Origin: Haloarcula salinisoli
Lineage (GTDB): Archaea; Halobacteriota; Halobacteria; Halobacteriales; Haloarculaceae
Reading direction: 5' to 3'
DNA length: 64,000 nucleotides
Assembly: GCF_019599405.1 (NCBI RefSeq)
Contig: NZ_RKLQ01000001.1
Location: forward strand, 806,001-870,000
Position 1 is the first letter of the stretch; each line of letters starts with the position of its first letter. Of the stretch, positions 1 to 8,711 are shown piece by piece. A program made the position numbers and the translations under genes. A model generated the notes under the pieces. It searched no databases. It saw nothing but the letters and a program-made list of their open reading frames with translations, and had not been told where the DNA came from.

Positions 1-656
1 ACTGTCGCGGTCTCGTTGGGGCTGACCTCTGTCGGGTAGTCGTCGGCGACGAGGGCACCGGTTTCGTTCTCGGCGAGCAGCGAGAACTCGGTGAAGGTCT
101 CGCTGTCGCCGGGCTGGACGAGCGCACTGCCCGCGACGCCGACCGACAGGACGAGCAACACGCCGATGACGACGTTGACCCGTCTCGCTGCGACAGCACG
201 GAGCGGCCGACCGACCGGGAGGACGAACCGCTGCGTGGGTGGGAGGCGGAGCCGCCGAACGACGGCGACGGCGCTGGCGGCGAGTGTCACCGAGAGGAGT
301 GCCAGCCGGATGGGGGTCGGATTGATTCCCCACGCCGTGAAGTTCAGGAAGAGGACGACCAGCGGGACGACGACGACGCTGAGGCCGACCGAGAGGGTCA
401 GCCGCTCTAGGGCAGACAGAGAGGGCTGGCTGGACTGCCCGCTGGCGCTCCCGGGGAACATCGCCACAGTCAGGGCGTACCCGGGCAGGAAGACGACGAA
501 CGGGACCCCGAGCGCGACGCGCAGCGGCGTCACCAGGGCGCCGGTGTACTGCCAGAGCAGTGCCGTTGTGAGTGCGATGCCGACGACGACCGCGATATCG
601 AGCAGCGTCAGCAGCGCTGTGTGGATACCACGCCCACCGTTTCGAACACGTACCAT
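1..656 (-). CDS. DUF1616-type membrane protein, C-terminus cut by window edge
   Basis: The reading frame runs off the left edge, leaving about 218 N-terminal residues. Translation from the ATG at 656 gives a basic start, then a hydrophobic segment (LLDIAVVVGIALTTALLW), a second ending in VFLPGYALTVAMFPG, and a third around LSVVVVPLVVLFLNF. The order 'PFVVFLPGYAL ... ERLTLSVGLS' matches the haloarchaeal DUF1616 membrane family as I know it. A fourth membrane segment and the start of an extracytoplasmic domain (SETFTEFSLLAENETGALVA) follow. DUF1616 proteins often sit in polysaccharide and S-layer glycosylation loci, which fits the genes downstream, but their biochemical role is unknown. The frame is closed by stops in all other phases, so the call as a gene is firm. 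Confidence 0.75.
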   Translation of the reverse strand, partial: MVRVRNGGRGIHTALLTLLDIAVVVGIALTTALLWQYTGALVTPLRVALGVPFVVFLPGYALTVAMFPGSASGQSSQPSLSALERLTLSVGLSVVVVPLVVLFLNFTAWGINPTPIRLALLSVTLAASAVAVVRRLRLPPTQRFVLPVGRPLRAVAARRVNVVIGVLLVLSVGVAGSALVQPGDSETFTEFSLLAENETGALVADDYPTEVSPNETAT

Positions 657-753
657 TGGCTCACTCCAGCGCGGATTGGTACATAATAAAAAGCTCCCTA
701 CTAGCCACCAGCTATCCAGATATCATCTGGTAACCAAACGGTGGCACCGGGTC

Positions 754-833
754 ATACTGCCAACTGTAACAAACGCAAATAATTCGCCACCTCGGGGTGG
801 CGAATATTTTTACGAACGTACAGCCGGCAGTAT
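754..833 (-). repeat. Stop-codon-linked palindromic element, copy 1
   Basis: An 80-bp element has imperfect outer arms (754-768 and 819-833) and a perfect 10-bp inner stem (782-791 with 796-805, loop TCGG). Its reverse complement aligns along its whole length with the element at 15158-15236. The two share the asymmetric spacer words GTTCGTAAA and GTTTGTTAC, while the arms have changed in a compensating way. It starts on the final A of the TGA that ends the heparinase-family gene. It could be a MITE/PATE-like mobile element or a terminator. Confidence 0.7.
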
Positions 834-2743
834 CACTCCGTCGCGGGGAGCGACCGATATCGGTCGTCTATCGAGACGCCGGTGACGGTCTCGCCGTCGT
901 GTTCGACGGCGACGGACCGACGCGGCCGCCTGGACAGCAGCCACCCGAACTGGACCGACCGCCCTTCTGCCGTCATCGATAGCTTCGGCCTGGTCTCGGC
1001 CCGTCGAAACTCGGGGAAGTACTGGCTCGTCGCCACCGTCGCGCTGTCGGCACCCAACGGGACCAGCGAGGCGAGCGGGTCGTCGGTGTTCCCGTCGGCA
1101 GCGGCCAGTTCGAACCGGGGCTGTGTGCTGTCAGTTTCGGTCGCGACGTCGATACCCGGCTGGACGTGGAGGCGGCTCGTCACCGGCGCGCTCTCGGACG
1201 CGTCGACCGTGTCCCAGACGAGCCACCAGTCCTCGTCGTGGTAGATACGCCGACGGTGGCTGTACTGGGTCTGTAGCCGCCCGCGCCGGCTGTAACGCCC
1301 GTCGAAGAACTGGACACCGTCGCCCTCGGCCTCGCGAACGGTCGGGTCGAGCCGGCGACCGAGCAGGTAGCTGCCGCTGATGGGTATCGGTTCGATATCA
1401 CCGTACTGGACCGTGTTGTGAGCGGCGACGCTGCGGGAGTACTGCCGTTTGTCCGTCGGCGCGTACTCGTAGGTGCCGGTGTCGGTCAGGAGCCGCTGGC
1501 CGTCGGCCCAGAACGTGATGGCGAACTGGTCGTTGTGGCTGTGTCCGGGGAGGTGTGCCGGGCCGCTCTGGCCGCCGTCGACGAGCATACGGTCCTCACC
1601 CTCGCCCAGCCAGTAGTAGCCTGACGCGTCGAGCGACGCCGCCCCCACCGACCCAGACTGGATGCCGACGGCGTCGGCGTATCTCAGACACGCGTCGACC
1701 GGCAGGGCCTCACCGAACACCGCGTCGTTCACGAGCGGGAGCCGACCGTCGGGCGGTCTGAGCTGTCGGAGAAACTCGGTTCCCGACGTCGCGACGTCCA
1801 GGAGCTCGCTCGGCACGTCCCGGCCCTCCCGTCGCAGTGTATCGACGGCCGTGAGATAGCGCGAAAGCGCTATCACGTGGTACATCGGACTCCGCTCGAA
1901 GTGGCCGCCGTCGGCGAGGAACTGGTCGCTCGCGTCGACGAGTATCTCGATACCGGTCTCGGTCCACTGGGTGCCTTCCTCCTCGAACAGCGAGCCCGCA
2001 AGCAGGAGGGCGAGACCGTTCTCTATGAGGTGGTTCCCACCGACGTCGTACTCGACGTGATTGGCGAGGAACGCAGCGTTCCGGTAGAGGATGCGAGCTG
2101 CGAGTGTCTCCACGCCGGTGTCGTTGCGAACCCACGCACAGAACCGGGCGAGATGCACGATGCGGAGGGAGACCGCGTACGGCGTCCAGCCCCGCCGGAG
2201 GTAGCCGTCCGTGCCGATACGCGTCTCGTCGGCGCCGTACCAGTCCTCGAGCCAGTCGCTGAACGCCTCCACCGTCGCAGGACAGGCCTGTGGCTCGTCG
2301 TGGCCGAGATACGCCCACGAGAGAAATTCGAAGCCGTGGAACTGCAGCGCCCAGAGCTCCGGCGGCTCCAGGACCGCCGAACTGAACCAGTCGACGCCGT
2401 CTGACTCGCCGATATCGACCGTGCGGTTGAGAAAGGTCACCGAACCGCGCCCCGCCTCGCTCGCCCGCTCGCGGTAGCGTCGCCGGTCGTCGCCGCCGAG
2501 ACAGCGACGGAGTGTCGTCGTATTGCCCCGGACGGTCTCCGGCGCGAAGGCGAGGCCGCTCGGCACTTTTCGGTCGTACCACTGGTCGGTATCGACCGGG
2601 AGCGACGGCACGACGAGCTGGCGCAGCGTCCGGTCCGCGATGCCGAGCAGCTGCTCGGACTCCATGTTTCTGACCGTGTTGTACAGGACCGGCATCGTCT
2701 CCGTATCCGTCAGCTGGGCCAGTCGAGAGTCGACGTCACTCAT
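833..2743 (-). CDS. Heparinase II/III family polysaccharide lyase-like protein
   Basis: The 636-residue product has the two-part layout of heparinase II/III proteins. An alpha-helical toroid fills the N-terminal half, with GGNHLIENG at about 235-243 and FERSPMYHVI at about 282-291. A C-terminal beta-sandwich begins with GHSHNDQFAITFWADG at about 400. The conserved Asn-His, Tyr-His and SHND positions of the family are present, so a lyase or uronate-binding role is plausible. There is no signal peptide, so it probably works in the cytoplasm or is a modification enzyme as in WbpS/AlgL-like bacterial loci. The start is the ATG at 2743. It heads away from the glycosyltransferase genes but shares their theme, and its stop codon overlaps palindromic element 1. 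The substrate cannot be read from sequence. Confidence 0.85.
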   Translation of the reverse strand: MSDVDSRLAQLTDTETMPVLYNTVRNMESEQLLGIADRTLRQLVVPSLPVDTDQWYDRKVPSGLAFAPETVRGNTTTLRRCLGGDDRRRYRERASEAGRGSVTFLNRTVDIGESDGVDWFSSAVLEPPELWALQFHGFEFLSWAYLGHDEPQACPATVEAFSDWLEDWYGADETRIGTDGYLRRGWTPYAVSLRIVHLARFCAWVRNDTGVETLAARILYRNAAFLANHVEYDVGGNHLIENGLALLLAGSLFEEEGTQWTETGIEILVDASDQFLADGGHFERSPMYHVIALSRYLTAVDTLRREGRDVPSELLDVATSGTEFLRQLRPPDGRLPLVNDAVFGEALPVDACLRYADAVGIQSGSVGAASLDASGYYWLGEGEDRMLVDGGQSGPAHLPGHSHNDQFAITFWADGQRLLTDTGTYEYAPTDKRQYSRSVAAHNTVQYGDIEPIPISGSYLLGRRLDPTVREAEGDGVQFFDGRYSRRGRLQTQYSHRRRIYHDEDWWLVWDTVDASESAPVTSRLHVQPGIDVATETDSTQPRFELAAADGNTDDPLASLVPLGADSATVATSQYFPEFRRAETRPKLSMTAEGRSVQFGWLLSRRPRRSVAVEHDGETVTGVSIDDRYRSLPATE

Positions 2744-3050
2744 CGCTCATCGGGCTCCCGACCCTGCTGGGCCCTGGGTCGGGCCTGGCTGTGGGTCCGT
2801 CGGAGTCTCCGAGCGGGGCAGTTCGACAGCGAGCACGCGCGTTCGAAAGCGGGGTGTCATCTACTGCGACGGCGGACACCGAGGCAGTTTGTTAGTTCGC
2901 TCCTGAAATATCGCGTGGCACCCGATGACGCCGAGACAGACCAGAGCCTGGCTACCCGACGGTGTGGTTACACTGTCACTAACTGAGTACCAGGCTGACG
3001 AGGTAGCCATACGATGGACATCAAAGTGAAAACAATCGAGTTGGTCTCTC
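2744..3050. other. Divergent intergenic region
   Basis: This 307-base spacer lies between the leftward heparinase-family gene and a rightward small membrane protein gene. Frames crossing it are short and lack haloarchaeal codon character. I see no strong hairpin, repeat or clear TATA box; it presumably carries the two divergent promoters. Confidence 0.5.
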
Positions 3051-3455
3051 ATGGGTGTGCGTAGTATCGCGGTCGAACTGTGGAAGCGGTGTGTCTCACT
3101 CGCCGGAACGTCGAATACGCACCGCGAGACAGGCGTGACGGCCTCGAACTCGACTGGACCGTTCCAGGCCGAGCGGCCCAGCGGGAGTGAGGACGACGGC
3201 CGCAAGCTCACCCTGCTCGTCTACGGTCAGAGCCTCTGGATGGCGGTCACCCTGACGCTCCTGTTCGTGTTGGGTCTGTGGTCGCTCCGACTCTACTTCG
3301 TCGTCTCGTTCATCGGCCTGTTGATAAATCGGCTCCTCTTCGCGCCGACACGGCGGAGCCAGCGGTGGTGGCGCGTCGTGAGCGCTCTCACGTGGCTCTG
3401 CTTCCTCGGACTCTCGTATCTGATTTCTCTGCGCATGCAGGCTGCAGTGGCGTGA
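3051..3455 (+). CDS. Small two-helix membrane protein, function unknown
   Basis: The 134-residue product has a polar N-terminal half of about 60 residues, then two predicted membrane helices (roughly SLWMAVTLTLLFVLGLW and LYFVVSFIGLLINRLLF). A basic stretch (APTRRSQRWW) follows, then a third hydrophobic segment (VVSALTWLCFLGLSYLISL). No catalytic motif is visible and I do not recognise the family. The start at 3051 is the first ATG. The N-terminal part has weaker codon character than the rest, so a later start is possible. It sits just upstream of a glycosyltransferase gene in the same direction, in the polysaccharide locus, and may be an accessory membrane component. Confidence 0.55.
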   Translation: MGVRSIAVELWKRCVSLAGTSNTHRETGVTASNSTGPFQAERPSGSEDDGRKLTLLVYGQSLWMAVTLTLLFVLGLWSLRLYFVVSFIGLLINRLLFAPTRRSQRWWRVVSALTWLCFLGLSYLISLRMQAAVA

Positions 3456-3559
3456 CACGCCGTGGTCGCCGCGGGTTTTGGGAGGTTGAACCCGGAGTAG
3501 CTGTGACATAATTAACTGCCGGCTCGGCCTGTGAGAAGCTATGTGGGTCCCAGAAAACC

Positions 3560-4495
3560 ATGACTGAGCCGCGTTCCGAACCGCTCGTCACCGCGGTCAT
3601 CACGACGTACGACAGACCGGCTCGCCTCGAAGCAGCCGTCGAAAGCGTGCTCGAGCAGACCTACGACAGTATCGAACTCGTCGTCGTCGACGACCACTCG
3701 GAGACGCCGGCCGAGGCGGTGCTTTCCGACGTCGACCTCGGGGTTCTTTCCGGGGCCACTATCGTCCGCCACGAGACAAATCGTGGTGCCAACGCGGCAC
3801 GAAACACCGGCATCGACGCCGCGTCGGGCGAGTACGTCGCCTTTCTCGACGACGACGACCAGTGGCACCCGGCGAAACTGGCACGCCAGGTCCGGGCCAT
3901 CGAGCGCCACGGGGACGCCGGCGTCGTCTACACCGGCATCGAACGGGTCGGTCCCGACGAAACCCGCGCCGAGATTCCGCCGGCCGTCGACGGGGACATG
4001 ACGAAGGCGCTGCTCTGTGAGAACGTCGTCGGGTCGATGTCCGTCACGATGGTCCGGACGGAGCTTGCCCAGTCAGTGTCGCTGGACGAGCGGTTCCCCT
4101 GCTGGGCCGACCTGGAGTGGTATATCAAGCTCTCGCGGGAGACGGCGTTCGTTCGGGTTCCGGAACCGCTGGTCGTCTACGACTGTGACTCGGTGGAGCG
4201 GCTGAGCCGCGACTTCGAGAAGACCCACGCGGGCTACGAGCTGTTCGTCGAGGAGTTCGAGCCGCTGGCGGCCGAGTACGGACCGCTCTTCCGACGGAAG
4301 ATGCGCGGCTGGGCCGCCTTCCGTGCCGGCAAGAGCGCGTTCCACGACGGCCGCTACGACCGGGCCCGCGAGCTGCTCGTCACCGCGGTCCGCTCGTACC
4401 CGCTCGAACCGGCCTTCGGGACGTATCTGCTCGCCTCCCTCGGTGACCGGCACAGTCACCGGCTGGCGAGCGCGGTCGCCAGCATCGCCACCTGA
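3560..4495 (+). CDS. Family 2 glycosyltransferase
   Basis: This 311-residue GT-A enzyme transfers a sugar from a nucleotide donor to a lipid- or glycan-linked acceptor at the cytoplasmic face. The GT2 signature is complete. TAVITTYDRPARLEAAVESV lies at the N-terminus, VVVDDHS at about 41-47, and GANAARNTGIDAASGEYVAF at about 76-95, followed by the metal-binding LDDDD at 96-100. A C-terminal helical region follows the catalytic domain and there is no membrane helix. The ATG at 3560 is preceded by a TATA-like CATAATTAAC about 48 bases upstream. The donor and acceptor are not predictable. Confidence 0.9.
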   Translation: MTEPRSEPLVTAVITTYDRPARLEAAVESVLEQTYDSIELVVVDDHSETPAEAVLSDVDLGVLSGATIVRHETNRGANAARNTGIDAASGEYVAFLDDDDQWHPAKLARQVRAIERHGDAGVVYTGIERVGPDETRAEIPPAVDGDMTKALLCENVVGSMSVTMVRTELAQSVSLDERFPCWADLEWYIKLSRETAFVRVPEPLVVYDCDSVERLSRDFEKTHAGYELFVEEFEPLAAEYGPLFRRKMRGWAAFRAGKSAFHDGRYDRARELLVTAVRSYPLEPAFGTYLLASLGDRHSHRLASAVASIAT

Positions 4496-4660
4496 ACGAG
4501 CGCCCGTCGTCCGGCCGCCTTCGACCAGTCGGCACGTGTTAGACGGCGTGTTACTATTTTCCGTTCCCGTCTCCGCGACAACTATGCACGCCAGTGTCCA
4601 GTCGCGACAGCCAGCCACCGGCGCCCGTCCGCAGCGCGACGGCGCCACTGGAGCGATGCC

Positions 4661-5860
4661 ATGAGTGACCACGCCGGCGGTACCACGTCGCGGGAGTCCA
4701 CAGCGGGGACCCACGATGCCAGTGACACAGCGGTCGATGGACAGTCGTTGCCGCGGGTCGCGTTTTTTACCCCGGCGCCCTCCTTCGGCGGCGCACAGCG
4801 GGTGACAGTGACAATCGCGAACAGCCTCGCACAGCGGGGCCACGACGTCGACCTCGTCGCCGGGCGGCTGGAGGGGGAGTTCGCCGATGTCATCAGCGAC
4901 GCGGTGAACACCGTGGAGCTGGACGTGCCGGAGGTCCCGGGCGTAGGTATCCTGGCCGGGATTCCGAAACTCGTCTCCTATCTCGACGCCCGACAGCCGG
5001 CGGTGCTGTTCGCGAGCCGGACGCACACGAACCTCGCCGCGGTGGCCACGGGCGCGCTCGCCGACGTCGACGTCCACGTCGCGATAACGGAGCACAGCCC
5101 CTTCGACTACCAGGCCACGGCCAAGGACAGCGCCACGGCCGCAATTGCCTCCCATTTCTACACCTACGCGGACGACGTCATCACGGTCTCGGAGGGCGTC
5201 GCCGAGACCGTCGTCGAAAATACCCGCGTCTCGACGGACCGGACGACCGTCCTCAACAACCCCATCGACATCGCGGCCATTCGGTCCGGAGCCGAGGAAC
5301 CGGTCGACCACGAGTGGCTCGACGACCCCGACCTGGAACCGATTGTCAGCGTCGGCCGACTGGAACCAGTCAAGGGGTTCTCGACTCTGCTTGAAGCCTT
5401 CGCCGAGCTCCACGTGTCGCGCCCGGAGACGCGACTGATACTCGTCGGCAAGGGGCCGGACCGCGAGCGACTGACGTCGCTGGCCCGGGAGCTGGGCGTC
5501 GCCGACAGCGTCTCGCTCCCGGGCTACACCGACAACCCCTACGCCTACATGGGCCGTGCCTCGGTGTACGTCCTGTCCTCGGCGGTCGAGGGGCTCCCGA
5601 CGGTACTCATCGAAGCGCTCGCCTGTGGCTGTACTATCGTCTCGACGGACTGCCAGTACGGGCCACGCGAGATTCTCGAAGACGGTCGGTACGGCCGGCT
5701 CACCCCGGTCGGCGACGCCGAGGCGCTGGCCGAAACTATCGGCGACGCGCTCGAGGACCCCACGCCACCCGAACGGAGCCGCGAGCGCGCCCAGCATTTC
5801 TCGATGGCGGCCGGCGCCGACCGGTACGAGTCCTACATCGCGTCTGTGACGGACGACTGA
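4661..5860 (+). CDS. Family 4 (GT-B) glycosyltransferase
   Basis: The 399-residue product has a GT-B fold. Its N-terminal domain opens after an acidic, disordered stretch of about 30 residues with the acceptor-side motif FFTPAPSFGGAQRVTVTIAN. The C-terminal donor-binding domain contains SVGRLEPVKGFSTLLEAF and ILVGKGPDRERL. The family signature YVLSSAVEGLPTVLIEALAC carries the EX7E glutamates that bind the nucleotide-sugar. It therefore probably performs retaining sugar transfer in surface glycan assembly. It follows the GT2 gene by 165 bases in the same direction. The start at 4661 is the ATG closest to the conserved fold that still includes the polar leader; an internal start near PRVAFFTP is possible. 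Confidence 0.9.
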   Translation: MSDHAGGTTSRESTAGTHDASDTAVDGQSLPRVAFFTPAPSFGGAQRVTVTIANSLAQRGHDVDLVAGRLEGEFADVISDAVNTVELDVPEVPGVGILAGIPKLVSYLDARQPAVLFASRTHTNLAAVATGALADVDVHVAITEHSPFDYQATAKDSATAAIASHFYTYADDVITVSEGVAETVVENTRVSTDRTTVLNNPIDIAAIRSGAEEPVDHEWLDDPDLEPIVSVGRLEPVKGFSTLLEAFAELHVSRPETRLILVGKGPDRERLTSLARELGVADSVSLPGYTDNPYAYMGRASVYVLSSAVEGLPTVLIEALACGCTIVSTDCQYGPREILEDGRYGRLTPVGDAEALAETIGDALEDPTPPERSRERAQHFSMAAGADRYESYIASVTDD

Positions 5861-6044
5861 CCGGCCCGTCCCAGGGCGTCCGACTGCGGTTTCGACTTCG
5901 GTCCGCGACGCGAGCGCCGACCGCCCGCGGGTCGACCGAGTATCGAGTGGCCAGTCGGTGACTCTCGACACTGTTCCGGGAAACGATGCGTTACTAGTGA
6001 TAACTAAAAAATAACAACACTAACAGAAGCGGTACCGACAGTCG

Positions 6045-6677
6045 ATGCAAGTTGCTGCTATTGGGGCACACCCCGATGATATCGAAATCGGTGCGGGTGC
6101 GTCGATTGCCGTCCACCGCAACCGCGGTGACGCCGTTCGATTTATAATCCTCACGAACGGTGGGAAGGTCGCAGCGCAGTCCCAGCGGCGGGCCGAAGCG
6201 GAGCGAGCGGCCGAGATTCTGAACGTCGACGACGTCCACTTCCTCGACTACGCGGACACAGAGGTCCCGTACAACCAGGAGACGGTCGACGAGCTGGAGG
6301 CGAAGCTGACGGCGGTCGACCCCGACCGGGTGTACATCCACGCCGAGGAGGACACCCACCAGGACCACCGACGGGCCGCGAAGGCCTCGATCACCGCCTC
6401 GCGAAACGTCAACCAGGTCCTCGCCTTCGAGGCCCCCTCGACGCGCTCCTCGTTTGCGCCCCAGTACTACAACTCGGTCCCCGAGGGCGTCATCGAGGGG
6501 AAGATAGAGGCCATTCGCTCACACGAGTCCCAACAGGAGAAGAAGTACCTCGAAGCGGAAGCGATGAAGGGGCTCGCGCGGTTCCGCGGTCGACAGGCCA
6601 ACTCCACGTACGCGGAGGCATTCCAGGTCATCCGCATCAACAACATGTACAAGTCCAACTTCTACGGCTCGCGCTGA
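6045..6677 (+). CDS. PIG-L/LmbE family sugar N-deacetylase
   Basis: The 210-residue product begins directly with the metal-binding motif AIGAHPDDIEIGAG of the PIG-L family, which removes acetyl groups from GlcNAc-linked lipids or small molecules. The downstream histidine pair that completes the zinc site lies in HAEEDTHQDHRRAA at about 102-115. The next segment ends in VLAFEAPSTR, also typical of the family. The length fits single-domain members. It lies between glycosyltransferase and HAD genes, so deacetylation of a hexosamine on a lipid-linked glycan is a reasonable inference. The ATG at 6045 is the only sensible start because the motif begins at residue 4. Confidence 0.88.
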   Translation: MQVAAIGAHPDDIEIGAGASIAVHRNRGDAVRFIILTNGGKVAAQSQRRAEAERAAEILNVDDVHFLDYADTEVPYNQETVDELEAKLTAVDPDRVYIHAEEDTHQDHRRAAKASITASRNVNQVLAFEAPSTRSSFAPQYYNSVPEGVIEGKIEAIRSHESQQEKKYLEAEAMKGLARFRGRQANSTYAEAFQVIRINNMYKSNFYGSR

Positions 6678-6766
6678 GACGGCGTTGGGAGCGATGTCTC
6701 GGGGCCCGCTGAGACGGCGTGGGGAGCGACCCACCGGGCCGGGCCACCCGCTGGCGGCGTGCCGGG

Positions 6767-7453
6767 CTACAATCGACAACTGTCCGGCTGCACCGCCCCG
6801 GCATCGAGGCGCTCGACCGCGTCACGGGCAGCGGCCAGGGAGTCGACCGCGACGTCCGGGACCGCGTCGCCACTGGCCGTCGCGGTCGCGTAGTGGCCGC
6901 GTCTGAGCCTGATAGTCGTCATGCCCAGGCGATTGGGCTGTGGGAAATCGAGCGGCGGCCGGTCCCCGACGACGACGACGGACCCGTGTGCCACACCGAA
7001 CCGGTCGGCCAGCTCGACGAACGGGTCGGGGTCGCGTTTCGAGTCCTCGCGGTCCGCCGTCACGATGAGTTCGTCGACGTAGTCGTCGAGAGCCAGCCGA
7101 GAGAGCTTTCCGCGGCCGTTAGCCCCGCCGGTGATGACGCCGATGTCGTAGGTGTCGCCCAGCGAGTCCAGTGTCCCCGCGGCGTCCGGATACGGGACCA
7201 GCGGCCCCTCGGTGTCGTGATACGCGTTGACGAGTGCCGGGACGTGGTCGTCTGCGAGCCCTGCCGACGACAGCACGACGTCGAAGGTCGCTTTCCGGTG
7301 GCCGTCACTGAAGTACGCCTCGATGAGCTCCTCGGTGAGGTCGACGCCGGTCCGACGCAGGAGCTCCCTGGCAGCGTTCTCCAGTCCCGCTCTGGCGTAC
7401 TGCCGGTCGTCGAACAGCGTCCCGTCCAGGTCGAAACACACTGCTCGGACCAC
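6767..7453 (-). CDS. HAD-family hydrolase (phosphoglycolate phosphatase-like)
   Basis: The 228-residue product has all four HAD motifs. The nucleophile motif is CFDLDGTLFDD near the N-terminus, motif II is GVITGGANG, the lysine is in SKRDPDPF, and the acidic motif is VVVGDRPPLDF. A helical C1 cap follows motif I. Such enzymes dephosphorylate small phosphorylated metabolites; here a sugar phosphate is plausible from context. I place the start at the GTG at 7453, because upstream extension would need a TTG and adds residues unlike the family. It is convergent with the PIG-L gene and divergent from the ATP-grasp gene. Confidence 0.85.
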   Translation of the reverse strand: MVRAVCFDLDGTLFDDRQYARAGLENAARELLRRTGVDLTEELIEAYFSDGHRKATFDVVLSSAGLADDHVPALVNAYHDTEGPLVPYPDAAGTLDSLGDTYDIGVITGGANGRGKLSRLALDDYVDELIVTADREDSKRDPDPFVELADRFGVAHGSVVVVGDRPPLDFPQPNRLGMTTIRLRRGHYATATASGDAVPDVAVDSLAAARDAVERLDAGAVQPDSCRL

Positions 7454-7566
7454 GGTGATACGTATCCCAACTGACCAGAGGGTGAACAAAAAGTATGTAC
7501 CTGCTAGCCGGCCGTCTGCAGGTGAAGTACGTGTATAGCTAAACGGCAGTATCGCCGAGGGCCTCC

Positions 7567-8541
7567 ATGGCGACCGTTCTCGTCACCGGCGTCGGTGGTG
7601 CAAGTGGTATCGGTGCGGTCAGGGCGCTCCAGGAGACGACGACACACGACGTCGTCGGCGTGGACATGGATCCCGAGGCCGCGGGACTGTATCTCGCCGA
7701 CGTCGGACGTTCGATTCCGCCCGCGAGCGACGACGACTGGGCCGTCGTGATCCGGGACGTAATCGAACAGTACGGCGTCGACGTCGTCGTTCCCACCGTC
7801 GACGAGGAGTTACCCCTGCTCGACGGGCTGCCGGACGACGTCCCCGTTGTCGCCCCCCGGGACGACGTTATCGAGGTCACGCTCGACAAGTACGCCACCT
7901 ACCAGCGCCTCGACGAGGCGGGCCACACCGTCCCGCGGACCTGGCTCGCCAGCGAGGCCGACGCGATTCCCGAGTCGGCGTACCCGCTCATCCGGAAGCC
8001 CCGACGGGGCCGCGGGAGCCGGGGCATCGAACGCGTGGAGACGCCAGCGGCACTGTCGCAGTCACTATCGGGGACAGACCGGCCGGCCGACGAGGTGCTC
8101 CTCCAGGCGTTCGTCGGGGGCACCGAGTTCACCACGAGTGCCGTCGTGGCGACTGACGACCGGTTGCTGGCTGTCGTCCCGAAGGAGGCCATCGAGAAAG
8201 ACGGGTCGACGGTCAAAGGCGTGACGCGGGACCACGACGCCGTCACGGAGTCCTGTCGGGCTATCGCCGAGACGCTCGCACCCGGTGGCCCGATGAACGT
8301 CCAGCAGATAGTCGACGACGAGGGCCGGCCACACACCATCGAAATCAACCCACGGTTCTCCTCGACGGCATGTCTGACCGTCAGGGCCGGCGTCAACGAA
8401 CTGGACATGCTCGTCCGGGACGCCCTCGGGGAGTCCGTCACCCCGTCGACGGAGTTCGACGCCGGCGTCTACCTCCTGCGATACGACAATCACGTCTTCG
8501 TCGACAGGGACCAGGTCCACTCGCGGGTCGGCCAATCGTAG
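7567..8541 (+). CDS. ATP-grasp domain protein (carbamoyl-phosphate synthase large-chain-like)
   Basis: The 324-residue product starts with a Rossmann-like pre-ATP-grasp domain (VLVTGVGGASGIGAVRAL). An ATP-grasp fold follows: the lysine-bearing YPLIRKPRRGRGSRGI at about 139-154, the EVLLQAFVGGTEF segment, and the metal-binding INPRFSS near 260. Proteins of this type ligate carboxylates to amines or thiols using ATP; several sit in bacterial capsule loci and modify sugars or make amino-acid-like decorations. The substrate is unknown. A TATA-like GTGTATAGCT lies about 30 bases before the ATG at 7567. The C-terminus (VYLLRYDNHVFVD) matches family length. Confidence 0.88.
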   Translation: MATVLVTGVGGASGIGAVRALQETTTHDVVGVDMDPEAAGLYLADVGRSIPPASDDDWAVVIRDVIEQYGVDVVVPTVDEELPLLDGLPDDVPVVAPRDDVIEVTLDKYATYQRLDEAGHTVPRTWLASEADAIPESAYPLIRKPRRGRGSRGIERVETPAALSQSLSGTDRPADEVLLQAFVGGTEFTTSAVVATDDRLLAVVPKEAIEKDGSTVKGVTRDHDAVTESCRAIAETLAPGGPMNVQQIVDDEGRPHTIEINPRFSSTACLTVRAGVNELDMLVRDALGESVTPSTEFDAGVYLLRYDNHVFVDRDQVHSRVGQS

Positions 8542-8678
8542 CGCGGCGGGACAGGACAGCGACCGAACGCGGGGCAGGAGGGCACTACCCGGGGCCGGCC
8601 CAGGTGGCCGTCGTCCGTTCTCGCCTCGGCGACCAAAATTAACGCTGCCCGGCAGTTGTGCCGGTCGTAGCCAGTGGA

Positions 8679-8687
8679 TAATTATAT
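8679..8687 (+). promoter_or_regulatory. TATA box of beta-helix gene
   Basis: TAATTATAT is centred 29 bases before the ATG at 8712. This is the expected spacing for an archaeal leaderless transcript and supports that start. Confidence 0.6.
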
Positions 8688-8711
8688 CGGATTGCGGGCT
8701 GGTTCAAGACG

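Noticed and set aside
2861-3211. Leftward 116-codon frame
   Set aside because: It crosses the divergent intergenic region and the start of the small membrane gene, with no haloarchaeal codon character.
4073-5971. Leftward 632-codon open frame
   Set aside because: It is antisense to the two glycosyltransferase genes, is rich in Arg/Gly/Val without any family motif, and arises from the high third-position GC of the true genes.
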